A stretch of DNA of 64,000 nucleotides, from assembly GCA_032622095.1 (NCBI GenBank), contig CP136062.1, forward strand, positions 56,992,420 to 57,056,419. The letters are read 5' to 3'. Position 1 is the first letter of the stretch; every line of letters begins with the position of its first letter. Made by a program: the position numbers and the translations under genes. The notes beneath the pieces were generated by a model. That model searched no databases. It was given only the letters and a program-made list of their open reading frames with translations, and was not told the origin of the DNA. Positions 1-12,798 of this stretch are shown here, in pieces. The DNA comes from Siphonodentalium dalli. Its lineage: Eukaryota > Mollusca > Scaphopoda > Gadilida > Siphonodentaliidae.

Positions 1-637
1 GGTGCTGCTGAATTACTATGATGTTAGTGGGTGCTGCAGAATTACTATGATGTTAGTGGGTGCTGCTGAATTGCTATGATGCTAGTGGGTGCTGCTGAAT
101 TACTATGATGTTAGTGGGTGCTGCTGAATTAATATGATGTTAGTGGGTGCTGCTGAATTACTATGATGCTAGTGGGTGCTGCTGAATTAATATGATGTTA
201 GTGGGTGCTGCTGAATTACTATGATGTTAGTGGGTGCTGCTGAATTAATATGATGTTAGTGGGTGCTGCTGAATTACTATGATGCTAGTGTGTGCTGCTG
301 AATTTCTATGATGTTAGTGGGTGCTGCTCATTTGCTATGATGTTAGTGGGTGCTGCTGAATTACTATGATGTTAGTGGGTGCTGCTCATTTGCTATGATG
401 TTAGTGGGTGCTGCTCATTAAATATGATGTTAGTGGGTGCTGCTCATTTGCTATGATGTTAGTGGGTGCTGCTCATTTGCTATGATGTTAGTGGGTGCTG
501 CTGAATTACTATGATGCTAGTGGGTGCTGCTCATTTGCTATGATGTTAGTGGGTGCTGCTGAATTACTATGGTGCTGGTGGGTGCTGCTCATTTGCTATG
601 ATGTTAGTGGGTGCTGCTGAATTACAATGATGCTGCT
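1..637. repeat. 29-bp minisatellite, about 22 copies
   Basis: A head-to-tail array of a 29-bp unit starts at the window edge and ends near 637, so it may continue to the left. Units carry GGTGCTGCT followed by either GAATTACTATGATG or CATTTGCTATGATG and end in TTAGTG or CTAGTG. The two variants are interspersed, with GAATT-type units dominant on the left and CATTT-type units commoner after 320. No coding sense is evident. Confidence 0.95.
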
Positions 638-1242
638 AGCTGAACACGATGCTGTTAAGTAAAATCACCGTTATTGTATTGGTGTTGTTATTTTCGCGGT
701 GCTGTCGGCACGTCTGCCTGTCCGTCTGTCTGGTCGTCTGTCCGCCCGTCTGGTCGTTCTCCCAAGGATGCACTTGTGAGGTGCGAAGATTTTAGCAAAA
801 AATATATTTAATAGTGATTTTATTTCTGACGTTTTTCGTCAATATAATCTTACCAAAAAGAATGAATATTTCTAAATTAACTGTCTAGAGAAAACATATA
901 TTTCGAAGAACGTATCTTTGACGAAATAAACGGAGATTACAAAACAATTCTCCGTTATGCGAATTCGGTGTTGCACCTCACGAGTGGGTTTTTGGCGGAG
1001 AACAATATAATGTACACAAAAAAAAAGTGTATGTTGGTGCAACTTAGTGGGTATGTTTGCGTGTCAGTCAGTGCGTTAACATTTCTGGTGTCCGTACGAG
1101 AACTCACATTTGGATTCTGTTTATTGATTGTTTATTTGTACAATATTTACAAACATAATGCTAATATAGAATTATTTAGAAAATACACATGATTAGAGTG
1201 TACAGGAGCGGCATGGCCAAATAGGCCGTCTTCCTTCCTTGT
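638..1242. other. Non-coding stretch with CGTCTG-rich run and short inverted repeat
   Basis: After the minisatellite comes a CGTCTG/TGTCCG-rich run at about 700-760. A 16-bp imperfect inverted repeat follows (GCACTTGTGAGGTGC near 771-786 against GCACCTCACGAGTG near 973-986), bounding a ~215-bp AT-rich segment that may be a small degraded TIR element. No supported gene is seen. Confidence 0.5.
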
Positions 1243-1491
1243 TTGATCTGAACCAACGTTGGTACATGTGTTTCCCAGCTAAATTGTATACTTCGAATAT
1301 GGGTTTTGTCTAATTATTTGTACATGAGCTACGGCCCTTTTTATAATTTGCACAATTTCATAACAGTTTGGTTCCACACCGATAACTCCTTGTTGGATTA
1401 TTGTATCTGAACCAAAGTTGGTACGTCTTTCACAGCTAAATATACATGGCAAGTTCGAATATGGGTTCTGTCAAGTTATTGTAGATGAGCT
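1243..1491 (+). repeat. Direct duplication of a ~90-bp segment
   Basis: Positions about 1243-1331 and 1402-1491 are direct repeats. They share, in order, ATCTGAACCAA, GTTGGTAC, CAGCTAAAT, TTCGAATATGGGTT and ATGAGCTA. The second copy abuts the left end of foldback element FB-1. Confidence 0.75.
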
Positions 1492-2119
1492 ATTAGTTAG
1501 GGAGCCCGCATATGTTCTATTTACACTTTTGCGTACAAAAGGTTTGACCCCCTAAATTTGGTACCAATAATGGAGCATTCTGAAAAACCGATTTCTTAAG
1601 TTGCGCATTCCTGGGGTTTAGGGGCCGCTGAACCCCAAAAAGTGCCAAAAATCACTTCTATTTACACTTCCGCGTACATCGATGAATTTTGGTTTGATGA
1701 TACTCCTAAGTGTACTGATTAAGAAAATACAACTTAAGAAAGGGATTTCCCTGGGGTCTTCAGATAAGAAAGGGGGTCCCATGCTGAACCCCAAAACGTG
1801 ATTTTTCATTTTATTTTACACTTTCGCGCACATCCATAATTTTTGGTCTCAAAGTACTTTGATATATACTAATTATAAAAACACAGCTTAAGAAGCAACT
1901 TTTCCTGGGGTTTTAAGATAAGAAGGGGGTCATCGGGTCACCCATCAAAACGTTAAAAAAATCACTTTTATTTACATGATTGCATTCGTCCAACGTGTGT
2001 GTATGTGCGTACACTCCCGGAACGTTGCACTATTACAACCAATACATCCCTAAATCGATACGATCAACTTAAGAAATATATATTCATGTCGATTTCTGAT
2101 AAGAACGAGACTTGTTACA

Positions 2120-2135
2120 CCCCCCCCCCCCCCCC
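2120..2135 (+). repeat. C16 homopolymer in the left arm of FB-1
   Basis: Sixteen consecutive C residues. The matching point in the right arm (near 6780) has only a short G-rich run, so the tract expanded after the arms diverged. Confidence 0.9.
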
Positions 2136-3419
2136 ACAACCAGATCCATTTTCTAGAACTATAAGTGAGCCAGTTTTATGAAAATAAAGCGGGAAAATAT
2201 AGTAAAATGTATACAAATGTCTATATTTTCGAGTTAAGACATAATGACACTTTTTTGGGCCAAAATTGAAACTCACCATCAAATATGGCCGCCAAAATGG
2301 CCGCCGGAAGTTGAAAATATGACATTTTTTCACAAATATCTTCTAGATCAATTCATGCTGTTTGGAACTGGTTGAGTAATGCAACTTTATTTTGTGTTTT
2401 GTATATTAACTGATCATTGGAGCAATTCAATATGCAATCATTGGGGTCCTAACCGGCTAACCCCTTCCGATCCCTCAAAAATTCGTTTGTACAGAATGCG
2501 TATAACATTTCACAATTGGGATTCTAGTCATATTTCAACAAGAAATGAACAGAACTTTGTAATGTAAGTGAGGCATATCATTACCTATGAATATTCCTAA
2601 TCACTGGAACCAAAATTCTTACTTTGGCTCAAAATGGCTGCCAATATGGCCGGCCAAAATATGGAAAATGGTAAATATTACACCAGCGTGTCCTGCAATC
2701 GCTTACAAGTTGTGTTGATGTATAAAATTGGCTATTCTGCATTCTATACATTGAATAGTAACATGTATGATGCACCATTGTTAATTGTTACTATTTTCAC
2801 CACTGACACCGTCAAAAATATTGGACTTTTCTCTCACAAACTTGACAAAAATATTGGCAAAAATTCAGTTTTCAGGTTTGGACCATTTTTTCAGGTAAAA
2901 TATAACTATCTTTGGATTGAAAGGTGTTTATTGTTTTGGTCTATCTTAGATGTGTCACACTACGGTGTTTATAGACCAAATTGCTCAAGATGGCTTCCAA
3001 AATGGCAACCAAATTTGTAAAATGCTAATTTTTTACATATATCCCGAACATTCTCTGCATTATCCGAAAAGGTAGCAAATTGTGACTCACTTGGTTATTA
3101 TACGTGTTAGTTAATTAAATGACAACTACATGTTCTATTCCCAGTTGTCCCAGTTCCGTATGGGGCATGACAAATTCATTTTAATCTTAAAGTATGTAAT
3201 TTTGCCGAGAACCTCTTTTGTGATTTTGGCCATATTTATTTAAAGGAAATGGGCAGAACTTTGAGACAGAACAGAGATGGACCATAATCTTAGGCTATTC
3301 TGGTCCATTATGATAAAAACAATGTCAACAGGATACAGTGTGGATGCCAATATCGTAGCCAGGGAGTTACTCTGTGATCATATGTGAGGTGAATATATAT
3401 ACAGGGAGTTATTGTATGT

Positions 3420-5680
3420 CATGACTGATATGAGTAGGTATACAATGCGTGACTATATGGTTATGAGTGGGTTGTCCACGGTAAGATGCATCTAGGTATA
3501 CAGGGAGAGGTCATGGTCAGGTGTAGCGTGAATCGGTATGCATGTAGTGACTGTATGGTATATGATTGTGTATATCCAGTACGGGTGCACCCGGTGTGCC
3601 TGTATGGTCATTGGTGTGGTGTAAGGATATAGCTACATGTTCATCTATGTGTTGATTATGTATATATGGAGTTACTGTAAGGTCATGGGTGGGCTGTACA
3701 TGTGTTGTCTGTATGATCATGGATGGGGTGTGTGGATAAATAGGTAGTGATTTTATGGTTACGGGTAATGTGTATAGGTATACATGGAATGACTGTACGG
3801 TCATGATTGAATATGAATACCTGGAGTAAGCTGGGTGGACATTATCGAGCGTGCGGGTACATATGTAGTGTCCTTGTGGTAACGGTGGGATGTATATTTA
3901 TATATCTCGTGGATGTATTATCATTGGTGGGTGTATAGGGCTTAGCTGTATTATCATGGATGGCGTGTATTATTATACAGTGAATTGCTGAATTGTCATG
4001 TGTGAGGTGTATATGCAAGTATGGATTGTTTGAGTGGTCGTATGTGCGGGTTTTTTCGTATGTGAGGTTTACATGTATACCTGGTCTATGGTCTATGGTG
4101 AGCTGCATATGTATATCGAGTGGTTATATGACTATGTGTGTCGAATAGGTATAGCGGTAGTGACTGTATGGTTAATGATGATATGAGTACATGTAGGTAT
4201 ACAAGTAGTGACTGTATGATCATAAATGTAATGAACATATATACAGGGGCTGACAGGCGTATGAGTATACATGTACTAGTACCTGGTGTTTCTGTTTGGT
4301 GACTCGTGTCGGTATCGTCATGTGTAGGTAAAACCAGTACACACACGTGTTGCTTTATTGTCATGGGCGAGGGATATGTGTATATAGCGAGTGGCTATAT
4401 GGCCATGGATGAGGTGCATATGCATACATGGAATGAATATACTGACATGGCTGGGTATATTAGTATATGTTGAGTGGCTATTCGGCTATGGTGTGACAAA
4501 TAGGGATATATGGATTGACACGGCCAATGTTGAGGTGAATATGTATACAAGAATTGACCATGATCGTGTATGAATGTTTTGAATAGGTACACACGGGGTG
4601 ACTATATGGCCATAGGTCAGGTGAAGGAATATACCAGGTAACATGGGTGAAGGTATGTGTATGAAGCGAGTGGCTATATGGCCATTGGTGATGTGCATAT
4701 GTATACCGGAGTGACTTTATGGTCATTGTTGTGGTGTTGATGTATATATTGATTGACTATTTGACCATGCGTTTGGAGAATAGGTATACAGGGGATTACA
4801 TTATGGCCAATGGTGAGATGAATGGGTATACAAGGAGTGACTATATGGTTATGGGTCATGTTTAGGAGTATACCCGGTGTGCCTGCATTGTGACGCGTGG
4901 CTGTATGGTCATCCGTGGTCATGGGTCAGGTGTACATGAATACAGTGAGTCACTATGTTGTTATGTCTGTGGTGTTTATGTATATATGTAATGACTGTGA
5001 TAATGGGTGGCTATCGCTTTCCACGATATGACATGACCTCACTATTGATTAACATATCCTTGAGTTATTGTGGAAAGCGATAGCCACCCAATGTACACAT
5101 GTACAACCCACCATTACCCCAGTCACTCCATATGTACATAAGCACCACACAAATGACAACATAGTCACCCACTTCATACATGTACTAGTACACCTGGTCA
5201 TACAGCCATACTTGGTTATACCCGTACATACCACAAATGACAATACAGCCACGGGTCGCCATGCATGAACACCAGGTATACACCTACACCCGACACATGA
5301 CCATATAGTCACTCTATGTATACATATTCACTACATTCACGATCATACAGTCACTCATTGTATACGTATTCACCTCACCATGGACCATACAGCCAATACA
5401 TGTATACCTATTCACCATACCATGACCATAGCGTCAATCCAGATATACATATGCACATCACCAATGGTGACCCTTCAAGATATACCAATATCCACACATA
5501 CGACTACTCATAAGATCCATACTTGCCATACTCATGATAACACATCCACAACATATATAAATATACGTCCCACCGTTACCAACAGGGCATTCCCTATATA
5601 CCCACACATCATTCATGACCATACAATAACTCCCTGTATTATCTATTACCTATTATCCTCATCTATGATCATAGAGTAAC
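3420..5680. repeat. Central degenerate ~60-bp tandem array of FB-1
   Basis: Left of about 5020 the units repeat phrases such as GTGACTGTATGGTCATG and GAGGTGTATATG at roughly 60-bp spacing. Right of about 5070 the same phrases appear reverse-complemented (CATGACCATA, AGTCACTC). Several short reading frames cross the array, but they are low-complexity products of the repeat. Confidence 0.8.
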
Positions 5681-7413
5681 TCCCTGGCTGCCATCTTGGC
5701 TTCCACCCTGTATCCAGTTTATCATAATGGACCAGAATACCCACATATCATGGTTCATCTCAGTTCCGTCTCAAAGTTCTGCCCATTTCCTTTCAATAAT
5801 ATGGCCAGAATCACAAAAGAGGTTCTCCGCAAAATTCCATACTGCAACTTCAAAATGAATTTGTCATGCCCCATACGGAACTGGGACAAACATAATAGAA
5901 CGTAGTTGTCAGTTAATTACATTGTAACTAACACGTACAATAACCAAGTGAGTCACAATTTGCCACCTTTTTTCGTATAACGCAGAGAATAATGTTCGGG
6001 ATATGTTAACTTTTAACTTTTTACAAGTTTGGTTGCCATTTTGGAAGCCATCTTGAGCAATTTAGTCTATAAACACCGTAGTGTGACACATTTAAGATAG
6101 ACCAAAACAATAAACACCTTTCAATACAAAGATTGATACATTTTACTTGAACAAATGGTCGAACCCTGAAAAGTGAATTTTTGCCGATATTTATGTCAAG
6201 TTTGTGAGAGAAAAATCCAATATTTCTGGTGATGTCAGTGATGACAATAGTAACAATGATCCATGGTGCATCAGACATGTTAGTATGCAATGTATAGAAA
6301 ACAGATTAGCCAAGTGTGTACATCAACCACAACTTGTAAGCGATTGCAAGACACCTTGGGGCAATATTTACCATTTTCCATATTTTGGCGGCCATTTTCG
6401 CAGCCATTTTGAGCCAAGGTAAGATTTGTGGTTCCAGAGATTTGGAATATTTATAGGTAACGATATGCCTCACTTACCCCAATAATTGCATATTTAATTG
6501 CTCCAATGATCAGTTAATATACAAAACACAAAACAAAGTTGCATTACTCAACCAGTACCAAACAGCATGAATTGATCTAGAAGATATTTGTGAAAAAATG
6601 TCATATTTTCAACTTCCGGAGGCCATCTTGGATGGTGAGTTTCAATTTTGGCCCAAAAAATGTATCATTATGTCCTAGCTTCACGAAAATATATACATTT
6701 GTATACATTTTACTAGATTTTCCCGCTATAATTTTCATAAAACTGGCTCACTTATAGTTCTAGAAAATGGATCGGGTTGTGGGGGTGGTTACAAGTCTCG
6801 TTCTTATCAGAAAACGACATGAATATATATTTCTTAAGTTGATCGTATCGATTTAGGGATGTATTGGTTGTAATAGTGCAACGTTCCAGGGGTGTGCGCA
6901 CATACACACACGTTGGACGAATGCAATGATGTAAATAAAAGTGATTTTTTACGTTTTGATGGGTGACCCGATGACCCCCTTCTTATCTTAAAACCCCAGG
7001 AAAAGTTGCTTCTTAAGTTATGTTTTTATAATTAGTATATATCAAAGTACTTTGAGACCAAAACTTATGGATGTACGCGAAAGTGTAAACAAAAGTGAAA
7101 AATCACGTTTTGGGGTTCAGCATGGGACCCCCTTTCTTATCTGAAAACCCCAGGAAAATCCCTTTCTTAAGTTGTGTTTTCTTAATCAGTACACTTAGGA
7201 GTATCATCAAACCAAAATTCATCGATGTACGCGGAAGTGTAAATAGAAGTGATTTTTGGCACTTTTTGGGGTTCAGCGGCCCCTAAACCCTAAAAATGCG
7301 CAACTTAAGAAATCGGGTTTTAAGAATGTTCCATTATTGGTACCAACTTTAGGGGGTCAAACCTTTTGTACGCAAAAGTGTAAATAGAACATATGCGGGC
7401 TCCCCAACTATAT

Positions 7414-7950
7414 ACTGCCATTTTGCCACTTAATTCACCTGATTTAATAACAGTTTATAAGTATACGGGAGTACAGAAGTTTTTCTTAACAGCATAATTT
7501 TGTTCTGCCAACATCATAGTAATTCATCAGGACCCACCAACACCATAACAATTTAGCAGGACCACTTAACCACCTAACATCAGGTGATAACTGCTATGGT
7601 TCAATATATTATGTAAGAAAAACGATCCGTTCTGTAAATATAATCAGTGAGTGCATGAAATCACGTATACATAACATATGTGTACTTAGTATCCGCGCGA
7701 AGCCCAAGCGGTTAACACAGTATAACTGACATGCGCACAGCTACTTAAAACACGACCCAACGCGATGCATAACACTGCAACGGGGCCTTGTTCCTTTCTT
7801 GACATAAGATAACATTCGTTCACTGATATATCTCAGGGAGAAGATTGGGTCAAAATCCAGGATTATTTGAACGAACTGTTCGTCAACTTAAAATCTGGTA
7901 TCTTCGCAGGTGCAAACTTGAAGAATAATAAAATGACCGCGGAATTTTTT
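7414..7950. other. Spacer with inverted remnant of the 29-bp minisatellite
   Basis: Positions about 7508-7605 read like the reverse complement of the 29-bp unit found at 1-637 (AACATCATAGTAATTCAT, then CAACACCATAACAATTTAG), in two to three degraded copies. The rest of the stretch shows no gene or further repeat that I can recognise. Confidence 0.55.
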
Positions 7951-9660
7951 GACATTTGAAATTATTCCTTATTCCTTATTCCTTATTCTCAAAAATGTCT
8001 CTTTCGGACGATTTGACGGTATGTGTGGGTGGCCTGCCCCAAGTACCCCCTTGAAACACCGCGACCCCCCCCCCCCCACCCATTCATCCCAGTTGGGTGC
8101 CACCCCGAGGAGGTGAAAATGGGATATGGACCATTTTAGAGAGCGGTAGGGATTTCAAACGATTTGACGGCATGTTTGTGTGGCCCGCCCCAAATACCCC
8201 CATAAACACCCGATCCACAACCCATCACCGCCGGGGGTAACTCCCCGAGGGGGTAAAAATGGGGTATGGACCATTTTCTAGAACGGTAAGGATTTCGGCC
8301 GATTTGACGGTATGTGCATGTGGGTGGCCCGCCCCAAATACCCCTTATAGAAAAACCCCACCCATCATCCCGGTGGTACCACCCGAGGGGTGAACATGGG
8401 GCATGGACAATTTTCGAGAACGGTAAAGATTTCGACCGAATTGACAGCATTGTTGGGTGGCCCGCCGCAAATACCCAATAGAAACACCCCGACCCCCGAC
8501 CATCACCCGGGGGATACCACTCTGAGGGGGTAAAACTGGAGTTTGGGCCATTTTCGAGAACAGTAAGGATTTCGGCCGATTTGAAGGCATGGGTGGGTTG
8601 CCCCTTAGAAACACCCCGACCCCCACCCATCACCCCCGGCGTACCACCCTGATGAGGTGAAAATGGATCAACGCCAGACAGATTGTGCTTATACGCCCAA
8701 TTTGTGGCCGGTTATAATGGGTTACTTCGGTACTTCTTTGGTGGCTATGGACGAATTCATACCAATAGGGGCCACACATATGATAGATCTCCCACAATAG
8801 GAAATTCAGCAACATTTTTGGGTCCGTTTTGATGCCAGATTTAATTACGCCCAACGTGTGGCCGGGCATAATAAACTAGCGAGGACATTTTTTGTATAGT
8901 GATTTGCCCAAATACACGGACCGCCCTTTGATCAGAACTTGACACGGGCTGCATCAGCATGCATGGTGGTACCCCCGGGGTGGTGGTGGGGGTCGGGTGG
9001 TACCCCCGGTGTGAGGAGTGATGTGTTTCTAGTGGGTATTTGGGGGCCATCCACAGATGTCGTCAAATTGGCACACATTTTTACCGTTCTCGAAAATGGT
9101 CCCATTCTCACCCCTCGGGGTGTACCCCCGGTGTAATGGTGGGGGTATGGTGTTTCTATGGAGGTATTTGGGACGGGCCACCCACCCATGCCGTAAAATT
9201 GGTCCAAATCCTTACCGTTCTCGAAATTTGTCCATAGCCCATTCTCACCCCTCGGGTGGTATACCACCGGGGTGATGGTGGTGGTCGGGGTGTTTCCAGG
9301 GGGTGTTTGGGGCGGGTCCACGCACATATGCCGTCAAATCGACCGAAATCCTTGCCGTTCTCGAAAATGGTCCATACCCCATTTTTACCCCCTCTGGGTG
9401 GTACCCCCCGGAGATGGGTGGGGGTCGGGGTGTTTCTATGGGTATTTTTGGCGAGCCACCCACCCATGCCGTCAAATCGTTTGAAATCCTTACCGTCTCG
9501 AAAATGGTCCATACCCTCGGTGACCCTCAGCCCCCCCCCCCCACCGGTGATGGTGGGGGGGGGTCGGGTGTTTTTATGGGGTATTTGGGGGCGGGCCACC
9601 CACACATGAGAGATGTTTGAGAATAAGGAATAAGGAATAGGGATTAAGTTCCAAATGCCA
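7951..9660. mobile_element. Foldback element FB-2 with GC-rich tandem arms
   Basis: The termini are inverted copies of GACATTTGAAATTATTCC followed by repeated TTATTCC and TTATTCTCAAA (7951-7993, and the complement at 9616-9660). Inside, a ~137-bp GC-rich unit is repeated four to five times in each arm, forward at about 8010-8660 and inverted at about 8940-9610. The unit includes CGAGAACGGTAAGGATTTCG and a run of C-rich motifs. A ~280-bp unique centre (8660-8940) separates the arms. The many overlapping reading frames across it are translations of the repeat on both strands, not genes. Confidence 0.85.
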
Positions 9661-9940
9661 TGCTCGTAAAAGTTTTGCTTTATCTGTTTGAGAGGGCTAC
9701 TTCTTACATAATTAGTAAACATTCTGTATAATACTGAAACTAAATTACTGCTAGTGTTTTTTTGGCTTGGGACGTGAAAAATAACAACTTTCAGTTGAGG
9801 AAGTCAGCACCCCAGCCTCATGCAGCGCTGTTGATTTTGATTTTCAAAACTTTTAATTCTACTATCATAACTGTCTGTCTGCTAGAAAATCTACTATTAC
9901 AAACTTACAAACAATTTTGTGAGCTTTCAAGAGGTCACGC
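9661..9940. other. Spacer without recognised features
   Basis: AT-rich sequence between FB-2 and the palindrome. A short open frame at 9762-9983 runs into the palindrome and shows no recognisable domain. Confidence 0.4.
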
Positions 9941-10029
9941 AGTGTCACATTCAGATGCAGTTGAAAATATAAACTCGGCTTGACAAAACGGCCGAGTTTA
10001 TATTTTCAACTGCATCTGAATGTGACACT
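9941..10029. repeat. Perfect 39-bp inverted repeat with 11-bp loop
   Basis: The arm 9941-9979 is exactly complementary to 9991-10029, with the loop at 9980-9990. Arms begin AGTGTCACATTCAGATGC. The perfect match suggests recent formation or ongoing arm correction. It could be a small hairpin MITE or a template-switch palindrome. Confidence 0.95.
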
Positions 10030-10590
10030 GCTGTCCGACGTCGCGTTATGACATAATATCCGCACGGGCAAACCGGTTTCTCTGGAACTAGTGCCCGGAT
10101 CGCACTGGAATTTGGTACGGGTGTTTATTTCGCCCCTCCGGGTAACATGTAATGGGTCCAGACTCCGCCCAACGTTGGCGTTTGACGTTACAGGGGTATG
10201 TCAAATCCGCACGGGCAAGCGGTTTCTCTGGAACTACGGGCCGGATCGCACTGAAATTTGATACGGGCGTGTAATACGACACTCGGGTAACATGAGCTTG
10301 ATCCGGACTCCATTTTGACGTTACGACATCATTTTCTGCACAGACAAAATGGTTTCTCGCAAACCATTAGGCCGATTGTACTGAAATTTGGTGACTCCCA
10401 CAATGTCGCGTTTTAACGTTATGACGTCATATTCACACGAGCATCGCAGTTCTCAGAAACTATTGGTCGGATATCACTGAAACGTTGTGTGGTCATGTAT
10501 TTATAGCCATTGTTAGCCCTCCGGGTAACATGGGCTTAGTCTCGACTCTTCCCAACGCCGCCATTACGTTCTACCTTATCAGAACACAGT
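10030..10590 (+). repeat. Four diverged tandem copies of a ~100-150-bp unit
   Basis: Copies are anchored at about 10060, 10207, 10336 and 10433. They share GCACGGGCAA, GGTTTCTC, GGAACTA, CGGATCGCACTGAAATTTG and CCGGGTAACATG. Spacing is irregular (147, 129 and 97 bp), so copies have indels. GC content is higher than in the surroundings. No open frame crosses the array. Confidence 0.75.
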
Positions 10591-11298
10591 ACCGTAACAT
10601 GAAACACTCTTTAATATTCCGCTAGTACATATATGTGATATTTACAAGACCAATTTGGTATCGTATACCGATAGCTGGAATTTTTGTGTGGTATTTGGTA
10701 TTTAATATGTGCATGTATTTGTAGCTAATTAAAAATATTCCACCTTGTCTGACACCAAATTGGTCAAAATGTCATATTTCAAAGCCAATTTTCTGCTCGT
10801 CGCAATGTGTATTGTTTATTGGAAACTGTACATGTATCACGACAACCTCATAAGAACACCCAACTTAAAGACCCTTTGATACGGGCATCCTGGGGATAAA
10901 TATATGACTTATGTTTTATGAATGGTCCTTGGTCATCATAAATGGATGGGGTAATAATTCATTATGGATGAAATAATACCACACTGGCACTAGTGGGTGA
11001 ACTGAATTCAAAACTTAAATTCAGTGTACATGACATTGTGTCTGACGCTTGAATCTTGATAAACAACTATCGGCACATACATGTACTGTGAATGGGTTTA
11101 ATGGCTGTATCTCATTGAACCGTATTCTGGTATGCAGTCATCCCTCATAATTAGCTATAGCAAAAGGCAATACTGAGGAAACCCACATCGAATTTCATGC
11201 ATTTCTAAAGAAATACCATAGATGAAAAATGCCATTTTCAAGGGCTGTTTCGTGAAATTCATGTAGCCATCATACAGGGCTCAAGTATCAGGTTTAAA
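10591..11298. other. Intergenic stretch without recognised features
   Basis: AT-rich sequence with no exon-like frame, RNA gene or repeat that I could identify. Confidence 0.4.
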
Positions 11299-11656
11299 GG
11301 CATATATGGCCTTCGTGGTGGATATGCTGTTAAAATAGTCGCACCCATTAAAACTGCCATAAACAAAAAGAATATTAAAATATAGACATATTTTATTCTT
11401 GTACCAATCATCAATATCAAGTCAATGTCAAGTTTGTATGCTGTGCTGTGTAAACAAAAGCCAGATTCTGTAACATTTCAGGCCGTTGTTTACACAACAA
11501 AGCATACACACTTGACAATAATATACTATTTACACAATATTTGATTGGTATAAGAAAAAAGTATGTCTATATTATTTTAATATTCTTTTTGTTATGGCGG
11601 TTTTAACGGAAGTGAATTTTTTAACAGCAATACTCACCGTGGAGGCCATCAATGCC
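11299..11656. mobile_element. TIR element (MITE) of ~358 bp, probable TTAA flanks
   Basis: Long imperfect inverted arms of about 160 bp run from GGCATATATGGCC at 11299 to GGCCATCAATGCC ending at 11656. Inside they share GCTGTTAAAA, AACTGCCATAA, ACAAAAAGAATATTAAAAT and ACCAATCA. TTAA occurs at 11294-11297 and 11657-11660, a plausible target duplication offset by one A. No protein is encoded. A diverged relative of the right arm lies at about 51563-51706. Confidence 0.85.
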
Positions 11657-12798
11657 TTAATGTGTGTCAGATCACATTGGACAGATTGGGCACCAGTTTA
11701 GTAAACACTTGAAATACCCAGCAAACGTCATTTTTATTTTGAAAAATGTATGTTGTAAAATATGTTAATTAAAGGGGTACTTTACACTAAATATGGTCAT
11801 TTATGTGACTATCTCCTGTTATACTAAGCAGAATATATGCAACAAATGAATAGATTTGAGCCATGGATTGGTGCAAAATACACCCGTGTGCTCTTATAAA
11901 TATTAAGACGTAGACTCTAGACACAATACCGTAACATATAAATCAATGGCGATACATTGGTCAAGTTTGCATACCTGTTGTTCATGTGCAGAGTATCAAT
12001 ATAAAAAATGGCTGCCATCTTGTACGCCATCTTGAATTTTATACTTTCCCAATCTAGTATTTTAACTAAATCCGATATTTTCTGGGTTACTGGAGGGTTC
12101 TACACATTATAACACCGTAACATGTGCACTGTTAATTTATTATTGGATACAATCTACATGGATCCCTCTATTTGAATAATTATAATATTTGGGGGAGGGT
12201 GAAGTTTTTGTCGATAATTTCGCCAGTTGGAAAGATCTAATAAGTGTTTTAATACCATTATGTTGGGAATATTCTACCATTTTAAAAATTATATAGCATG
12301 AAAGAACATGACATATGTTGTATATTTGAATGTATGTAAATACAACAGTATGTTGTATATTTGAATGTATTTGATGTCTGGCACTTTGTCTGAATCGTCA
12401 TGAAATTTTGACGCGTGACGTTACATTCTTTACCATGACGTCACAAAATCAGAACGAAAGCAGAAAAACAATGTTGAATCTGATTAAGTGTCAACATTTG
12501 CCCCACAAATGTGCGCAGATATTTCATTGATTCCCATTTTGGTGCCCGGTTAGCCAGTTGTCTATTGCCAGTCACCCACTGAAAACATTTCAATTTATCG
12601 GTAGGGTACCCTATGAAACATAGCAAATATCGATATGTTGTCACCTGTCTCGGCTGGGCGTCCTCTGAATTCTTAAACTAGACTAATTTTCCCATAATAA
12701 AATGATGGTCGCCCAAATTTCTCCGATGTGCGACAACTAACCCCAGCACCGCAATAACTAATAATGATAACGGAATATGCGACCACCACTGCTGCCGC
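11657..12798. other. Intergenic stretch, small repeats only
   Basis: It contains TTAAAGGGGTACTTTACAC at about 11770, which resembles the end of other TTAAAGG TIR elements here. It also has a ~27-bp direct repeat, TATGTTGTATATTTGAATG, at about 12311 and 12349. No gene is seen. Confidence 0.4.

Larger units (their letters stand above)
1492..7413. mobile_element. Foldback element FB-1 (~5.9 kb) with very long inverted arms
   Basis: The outer ends read GGGAGCCCGCATATGTTC on the left (1501 onward) and its complement on the right (to about 7407); similarity may extend a few bases further to TAGTT. The inverted arms are about 1492-3420 and 5680-7413 and match almost throughout. Between them is a degenerate ~60-bp tandem array whose orientation flips near 5045. 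A short, near-perfect inverted pair at about 4998-5018 and 5073-5093 marks the turn. The right-hand array is shorter than the left, indicating deletion or unequal expansion. No transposase is visible, so this is a non-autonomous foldback-type element. No clear target duplication was found. Confidence 0.85.

Noticed and set aside
1999-2333. Proline-rich and glycine-rich frames
   Set aside because: The runs come from the C16 homopolymer within the FB-1 arm.
5049-5513. Overlapping frames around the centre of FB-1
   Set aside because: They are low-complexity His/Thr/Tyr-rich translations of the ~60-bp tandem units.
8136-9722. Several overlapping frames of 70-188 residues on both strands
   Set aside because: All are translations of the GC-rich tandem units of FB-2. 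They mirror each other across the inverted arms.
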